Positions 59,790 through 64,000 of a stretch of 64,000 bases of DNA are shown here, piece by piece. The position numbers were made by a program, and so were the translations under genes. The notes beneath the pieces were generated by a model, which saw only the letters and a list, made by a program, of their open reading frames with translations, was not told the DNA's origin and made no database searches. This DNA comes from CAVTHW01 sp963734625. Its GTDB lineage: Bacteria; Acidobacteriota; Terriglobia; Bryobacterales; Bryobacteraceae. Positions within the stretch are counted from its first letter, which is position 1; each line of letters begins with the position of its first letter. The stretch covers positions 186,001 to 250,000 of the forward strand of contig CAVTHW010000014.1 in the NCBI GenBank assembly GCA_963734625.1, given 5' to 3'.

Positions 59790-60715
59790 ACCGCGAAGGA
59801 CCGGGGTTCGGCCTCGCGCTGGCCGGACTGATGGCGACCGCACCCGCGTGCGCTATGTCTTTCAGCGCCCATGTGCCGGGCTGGTTGCCTTCCAGTTCCG
59901 CCATCACGAGCCCGATCTCGACTGGCGTCATCGGCCGGGTTTGGGGGGCAAACTCCCCGGCACGTCAATCGCGCATCCCGGCATCCTGAGCCGGGCTCTA
60001 GGCGTAAGCCCTCAATCCCGCTCGACTCTCGCTTAGAGAGTCTCCCGTAGGTGCGACTCAAGGCGCTCACATCGTCTTCTCCGCGTGCTGACGGCTTTCA
60101 GGATGGTCGGGAACCGTTCTTGATGAGGCTTCGCTGAGGCCAGCATCTGCACCATCGGCTCGGCTGCCGCCCGCACGCCGAAGCCTCCGCATGCCCGGGT
60201 TCTGGTCATACGCAGGGGTACGACACGTTGACGCCAAGACCGCCGCTCACCGGCTCGGTTCTACTGCAGAGACTCAAGCGGCCCCTCTTGAGCCAAGCCG
60301 GAAGCCGTCACGCCGATTGGCTTCCAACGACATTCTGCCATGCTCGGACCAGCCGCTCGGTCCAGCCGGCTTTAGCTCGTGAGTCATCACAATTGAGTCG
60401 CGGACGGGGACGGTCAGCGAGAAAGCAGGGTAGGACGACTGGGTTTGGCAGCCGGTATAGGGACTGTCGATCGGCGCAAAGGGTTCCAGGCACGCCTGGT
60501 CGAGGTTGCATTGCCAGAGGCCGGACGGGCAGTACAAGCCGTACTCTCCGGGTGACCGGAAATCGACGATCCGAACCGGCTTATCCGGCAAACCCAAAGC
60601 CCGCAGCGCGGGCAGGGAGAAAGCCCGAACTTGCTCGAAGTACAGGAGGATGTCGCGCCCTTTGGCTTCGCGTCGTCGGTGTAGAGCTGAAGTTCGGCGT
60701 GGAAAGGCGGAGCCA
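59790..60715 (-). pseudogene. Decayed exported-protein gene, copy 3
   Basis: Begins within the tRNA-Ser remnant without its own signal peptide: WLRLSTPNF, then in other frames LQLYTDDAKPKG and RDILLYFEQVRAFSLPALRALG, DKPVRIVDFRSPGEYG, AFSLTVPVRDSIVM; near the end PMVQMLASAKPHQERFPTIL, LSRTYGRLSKRE and PVEIGLVMAELEGNQPGTWAL. It shows the same segment order as copies 1 and 2 with independent frameshifts. Confidence 0.62.
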
Positions 60716-60730
60716 CTTCTGCGCCGCCTG

Positions 60731-60807
60731 GGAGGGATTCCCGGCGGTCTTGAAAACCGTTAGGGTCGGAAGGCCCTCGGGGGTTCTGAATCCCTCTTCC
60801 TCCGCCA
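60731..60807 (+). tRNA. tRNA-Ser (TGA anticodon), D-arm missing, probably a pseudo-tRNA
   Basis: The anticodon arm GCGGT-CTTGAAA-ACCGT gives anticodon TGA (Ser). A long variable arm (GGGTCGGAAGGCCC), T-arm (GGGGG/CCCTC), acceptor strands GGAGGGA/TTCCTCC, discriminator G and encoded CCA are all present. Between acceptor and anticodon stem only six bases remain, so the D-arm is gone, and the T-loop has an extra T (TTCTGAAT). At 77 bases it is about 12 short for tRNA-Ser. A decayed or recombined copy is most likely; a functional tRNA-Ser must lie elsewhere. Confidence 0.6.
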
Positions 60808-60829
60808 CCCGCTTCCTGCCGGTCGCGGT

Positions 60830-61522
60830 TCACAAATAGAACAGGCTGAGGCGGGGTAGGGAGAAGGCTTCGAGCAGATGGCGATCGGTATACTGTTTCT
60901 CCAGCATCGCCAGTTGGGGGGCTGTCATCTTGCCCCGATAGGGCCGCAGTTCTAGATCGAGGACGCGGCGCGCGGCTAGTAAGTCCTGCTCACTCGAACG
61001 GCTGCGCGCGATGGCGATCATCTTCTCCTCGAGCACACTCAACCGCCGCTCCAACTCCTCCAGCGCGGCGTAATGCGCCTCGGCCTCGGCGGCCAGCCCG
61101 TCCAGAACAGTGGCGATCTCGTCAAAGGCGGCCTCGCCCTTCGCCCGTAATTCCGCGGCGCACCTGGCGAGGAAAGCCCCAAGCTCGTCGAGCTCGAACG
61201 GGGCCGAAACCGGGCCGCCGGGTCTAGCGGCCGACAGGCCGGCCATGGTTTGGGCCGCCGTCAATACCTCTTGCGCGCAGTAAGCCAGGGAATTAATCAG
61301 GCGGACTTTCGACTTGCGGCTGCGCCACTTTTCGAAGGCCGAGTCGATGCCGCGCAACACGGCCTCCAGGGGCACGCCGGAGTTCTTCCAGGTCTCGATC
61401 AGCGCCCAATCCAGCGGCGAAAGCAGGAACAGGCCGGTGCCGCGGGCTTGCTGGAAGTGCTCCTCGACCTCAGTGAAGTAGTTGAAGTAGTTGAACTGCC
61501 AGTTCTCTTCCGGTTCGCTCAC
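60830..61522 (-). CDS. Unknown protein translationally coupled to coaX
   Basis: A 230-residue, mostly helical, soluble protein. It starts EENWQFNYFNYFTEVEEHFQQARGTGLFLLSPLDWALIETW, has a basic KWRSRKSKVRLINSLAYCAQEVL segment and a coiled-coil stretch ALEELERRLSVLEEKMIAIARS near residues 150-175. No family recognised. Its ATG overlaps the coaX stop (ATGA), so it is probably regulated with the cofactor genes; that does not prove a shared role. Confidence 0.8.
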   Translation of the reverse strand: MSEPEENWQFNYFNYFTEVEEHFQQARGTGLFLLSPLDWALIETWKNSGVPLEAVLRGIDSAFEKWRSRKSKVRLINSLAYCAQEVLTAAQTMAGLSAARPGGPVSAPFELDELGAFLARCAAELRAKGEAAFDEIATVLDGLAAEAEAHYAALEELERRLSVLEEKMIAIARSRSSEQDLLAARRVLDLELRPYRGKMTAPQLAMLEKQYTDRHLLEAFSLPRLSLFYL

Positions 61523-62289
61523 GGCCTCGCGTTCCGTTCCCAGATCAGTTCGAGGCCCTTCAGGGTGAGGTCCTCGTCCACTTCCCTCAAGTAGCGCGAT
61601 CCGGGCGTGATCAGGGCCGCCTGGCCGCCCGTGCCCACGACGCGGGTCTGGGGCCCGAGTTCCTGAATGAGGCGCTCCAGAATGCCGTCGATGATCCCGA
61701 TCGCGCCGTAATACAGGCCAGACTGGATGCTCCCCACGGTGTTGGTGCCGATGAGCTTTTCGGGCTCCCTGAAATCCACCAGCGGCAGGCGCGCGGTTTT
61801 GGCGAACAGGGCTTCGGCGGCGAGGCCGACGCCCGGGCAGATCAGCCCGCCGAGGTACCGGCCGGACGCAGAGACGGCGTCAAAGGTGATGGCCGTTCCC
61901 AAATCGACCACCACGCACGAACCGCCATACTTATGGAAGGCGGCGACAGCATTCACGATGCGGTCGGCGCCCACCTCGCTGGGATTGTCGTAGGAGATCT
62001 CAATGCCGGTGTCCGTGGCGGGAGTGACGAACATGGCTTGCGTGCGGAAATACTTCTCGGCCATCCGGGCCAGGGCGGAATCGAGCGGCGGCACGACGCT
62101 GGCGACAATGATGCCATCGACGCCGGCCAGATCCAGGCCCGAAAGCGAGAATAGATTGCGGGTCAGGACGCCCCACTCGTCGGCGGTCTGCGCCAGCACG
62201 GTGCTCAGACGCCAACGGCCGATCAGCGCGCGGTTCTCAAACGCCCCGATGGTGATGTTGGTATTGCCCGCATCTAGAGCAAGCAGCAT
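61519..62289 (-). CDS. coaX: Type III pantothenate kinase
   Basis: Phosphorylates pantothenate, the first step of coenzyme A synthesis. The 256 residues show the ASKHA phosphate loop LLALDAGNTNITIGAF, the EVGADRIVNAVAAFHKYGG motif, VVVDLGTAITFDAV and the GLICPGVGLAAEALFAKTARLP segment typical of CoaX. Length fits the family (about 255). It starts 3 bases after the birA stop and overlaps the next gene by ATGA. Confidence 0.96.
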   Translation of the reverse strand: MLLALDAGNTNITIGAFENRALIGRWRLSTVLAQTADEWGVLTRNLFSLSGLDLAGVDGIIVASVVPPLDSALARMAEKYFRTQAMFVTPATDTGIEISYDNPSEVGADRIVNAVAAFHKYGGSCVVVDLGTAITFDAVSASGRYLGGLICPGVGLAAEALFAKTARLPLVDFREPEKLIGTNTVGSIQSGLYYGAIGIIDGILERLIQELGPQTRVVGTGGQAALITPGSRYLREVDEDLTLKGLELIWERNARP

Positions 62290-62292
62290 AGG

Positions 62293-62904
62293 TCATCCTC
62301 TGGCTCTCTCAGTGTACAACCGCATCACTCGATCGGGCCCTTGCACCACCAGCAGACGGCAGTAGCGGTCCACCGCCGCCGCCAGCGCCACCAGCAGATC
62401 TTCCCTGGAGTGCGGCTGCCCTGAGACCATCTTCAGCGAAGTGGCCGAACCAGCCAGTTCCGGCGGAAAGCAATCATGGTTGACGTTGACGCCGATGCCC
62501 GCGATGACGGCCGATCCGGCAGCCGTGCAGAGGATGCCAGCGCACTTCTTGTCTCCGGCCAGCAAGTCGTTCGGCCACTTGAGCGCGCAGCGGACGCCGG
62601 TGGAAACCGCGATGGCCTCCTGAACAGCCAGGCCCAGGGCCAGGGTCAGCGTGCCGAGCGGTCCAGATTCCAAGCCGGGGCGCAGCACAATCGAGACGTA
62701 CAGGCCGGTTTCCGCTTCCGAGTACCAGGAGCGGCCTTGCCTTCCCTGCGCCGCGGTCTGTTGTTCGGCCACAACCATCGCGCCTGCCAGACAGCCTGCC
62801 GCAGCCAGACGAGCCGCCTCGGGCATGGTGGAGGGTGTCGTCTCAAGATAAACCAACTCCCGTCCCGGCAAGCGCGAGCGGAGCAGGCCGGCATCGAGCG
62901 GCAT
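62293..62904 (-). CDS. birA: Biotin-[acetyl-CoA-carboxylase] ligase, short form
   Basis: Attaches biotin to the carboxyl carrier of acetyl-CoA carboxylase. Visible are YLETTPSTMPEA, the biotin-AMP loop AAQGRQGRSWYS, LKWPNDLLAGDKKCAGILC and GIGVNVNHDCFPPEL. The 203 residues lack both the N-terminal DNA-binding domain and the usual C-terminal SH3-like domain (most single-domain forms are about 230-260). The gene stops right before coaX, so a frameshift is not obvious. It is the second-last conserved gene of a cofactor operon with nadC. Confidence 0.92.
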   Translation of the reverse strand: MPLDAGLLRSRLPGRELVYLETTPSTMPEAARLAAAGCLAGAMVVAEQQTAAQGRQGRSWYSEAETGLYVSIVLRPGLESGPLGTLTLALGLAVQEAIAVSTGVRCALKWPNDLLAGDKKCAGILCTAAGSAVIAGIGVNVNHDCFPPELAGSATSLKMVSGQPHSREDLLVALAAAVDRYCRLLVVQGPDRVMRLYTERARG

Positions 62905-62906
62905 GG

Positions 62907-63746
62907 TCAGGTCAGTTGCAGCCGGAAGTTGATGTCCACCGCTTTGGCCGAGTGGGTGATGGCGCCACAGGAGACGTAATCCGCGCCGGTCCGCGCATAG
63001 GCCGCGATGTTGTCGAGGGTGATTCCGCCGGACAGCTCCACCTTGGCGCGCTGGCCGATGAAGCGGATATGCTCGGCAGCCTCCTCAGGCGAGAAGTTAT
63101 CGAGGAGAATCGACTTAGCCCCGCAAGCCAAAGCCTCCTCCAGTTCAGTGTGGGTGTGTACTTCAATTTCGACATCGAGGCCGGTCTTGAAGGCCCGGTC
63201 CAACGCCTCCCGCACACCGCCAGCGGCAGCCACATGGTTGTTCTTGATCAGGACCGCGTCGTAGAGCCCCATGCGGTGATTGGTGACACCGCCCGCCGCG
63301 GCGGCCATTTTCTCCAAACGGCGAAGCCCGGGAGTGGTCTTGCGGGTGTCCAGCACCTTACAATTTGTCCCTTCCACGGCGTCGGCGTAGCGGCGGGCGG
63401 TAGTAGTGATGCCGCTCAGCCGCTGCAGGAAATTCAGCGCGACGCGCTCGCACTCCAGCAGCGTCCGGGCCCTGCCCCGCACACAGGCGATCGGCTCCCC
63501 GGCGGCAAGTTGAACGCCGCTGGTGGCAATCAGCCGGACCTCATCCACGCCGCCGCGCATGTGGAAAATGACGGGCAACAGCTCCGGACCCGAAACCACG
63601 AGCTTCTCGCGCGCCTGGAACCAGCCTTCCGACAGACGATCGGGCGGCACGCAGGATTGCGAGGTGATGTCGCCCGGTCCGATGTCCTCCTCAAGCGCCC
63701 GCCAGACCGCGTCGTGGATGTCAGGATGAGATACGTCGAAGGTCAT
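62907..63746 (-). CDS. nadC: Nicotinate-nucleotide pyrophosphorylase (quinolinate phosphoribosyltransferase)
   Basis: Converts quinolinate and PRPP to nicotinate mononucleotide in NAD synthesis. The 279 residues contain EDIGPGDITSQ, the LNFLQRLSGITTTARRY segment, the substrate-binding VLDTRKTTPGLRRLEK, NHRMGLYDAVLIKNNH and the barrel-end SGGITLDNIAAYARTGADYVSCGAIT. Its ATG overlaps the valS stop (ATGA), and birA follows after 2 bases. Confidence 0.97.
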   Translation of the reverse strand: MTFDVSHPDIHDAVWRALEEDIGPGDITSQSCVPPDRLSEGWFQAREKLVVSGPELLPVIFHMRGGVDEVRLIATSGVQLAAGEPIACVRGRARTLLECERVALNFLQRLSGITTTARRYADAVEGTNCKVLDTRKTTPGLRRLEKMAAAAGGVTNHRMGLYDAVLIKNNHVAAAGGVREALDRAFKTGLDVEIEVHTHTELEEALACGAKSILLDNFSPEEAAEHIRFIGQRAKVELSGGITLDNIAAYARTGADYVSCGAITHSAKAVDINFRLQLT

Positions 63747-64000
63747 GTTCGCCGCGTGGATTCCAGAGCGCCATGGCTCTTTTGCAACTGCGCCTCGTAA
63801 TCCGCCAGCTTATGGCGGATCGACTCAACCACGCTAGCCGGCGCGCGGCTGAGGAACTCCTCGTTACTCAATTGCCGCCGGGAATTGGCGATGACGGCTT
63901 CAAGCTGCTCGATCTGCTTCTCCAGCCGCGCTTTCTGCGCTCCGGATTCGGCGGGAGGAAGCTGCAGCACCAGGTCAAAGTCAGGCATCGAGTGGAGCGT
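63743..64000 (-). CDS. valS: Valyl-tRNA synthetase, C-terminal end (partial)
   Basis: The last 85 codons of a gene that continues beyond the right edge. The coiled-coil tRNA-binding arm of ValRS is recognisable: KARLEKQIEQLEAVIANSRRQLSNEEFLSRAPASVVESIRHKLADYEAQLQ. The frame is open to the edge (TLHS before MPDFD), so the ATG near 63988 is internal. It is coupled to nadC by an ATGA overlap. Confidence 0.9.
   Translation of the reverse strand, partial: TLHSMPDFDLVLQLPPAESGAQKARLEKQIEQLEAVIANSRRQLSNEEFLSRAPASVVESIRHKLADYEAQLQKSHGALESTRRT

Overview
The window looks like chromosomal DNA of a soil-type Acidobacteriota (Solibacter/Bryobacter-like). This is inferred, not proven. The signs are high G+C, paired Ser/Thr kinases fused to TPR or TolB-like propeller domains, secreted YD-repeat (Rhs) proteins, an M56/BlaI pair, and many GTG starts and 4-base ATGA/GTGA overlaps. 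About half the window is stable metabolic or transport operons. The rest is accessory DNA: insertion sequences, a toxin/immunity locus, a toxin-antitoxin module and a block of decayed genes.

Layout. 1-6.7 kb (minus): kdp high-affinity K+ uptake operon, in transcription order a stand-alone UspA-like protein, a 27-residue membrane peptide, kdpF, kdpA (one frameshift), kdpB, kdpC and a short KdpD-type kinase that runs off the left edge. Four CCTTAT-like boxes spaced exactly 11 bp lie upstream. 6.7-11.8 kb (minus): five-gene glycosylation operon (two GT2, DUF2304, TMTC-like TPR membrane protein, GT4). 11.8-17.2 kb (plus): two translationally coupled Ser/Thr kinases, flanked by a near-identical 37-bp direct repeat. 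17.2-18.4 kb: outer-membrane barrel and small membrane protein. 18.5-20.4 kb: insertion sequence with a HARE-HTH-like partner gene and 22-bp palindromic flanking repeats. 20.5-25.4 kb (plus): TPR-like exported protein, then a coupled radical SAM / thioester reductase / acyl ligase operon, the best candidate here for an undescribed pathway. 25.4-27.2 kb: M56-BlaI regulatory pair.

27.2-31.4 kb: relics of an Rhs gene and a primase-like gene, an XRE / antitoxin / RelE module, an IS66 element and an unusual TGGTATCC repeat cluster. 31.4-38.3 kb (minus): repeat-rich secreted protein, small exported protein, 1.7-kilo-residue Rhs protein and Imm32-like immunity gene; the toxin tip of the Rhs protein is frameshifted. 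39-46.4 kb (plus): coupled run of a small unknown protein, Memo-AMMECR1 fusion, AddB-like (frameshifted) and AddA-like helicase-nucleases. 46.4-48.7 kb (minus): ECF sigma factor and zinc-finger anti-sigma factor, then a tyrosine phenol-lyase-like enzyme. 48.8-57.9 kb (plus): surface polysaccharide cluster (flippase, GT2, GT4, polymerase, two GT4, WecA-type initiating transferase) behind a strong sigma-70-like promoter. 57.9-60.8 kb: gene graveyard with the 3' end of a class C group II intron, three decayed tandem copies of one exported-protein gene and a D-arm-less tRNA-Ser. 60.8-64 kb (minus): valS (partial), nadC, birA, coaX and an unknown gene.

A recurring feature is single-base indels in otherwise sound genes (kdpA, second kinase, IS66 tnpC, Rhs toxin tip, addB-like). 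They may be sequencing errors rather than biology, and each is marked.
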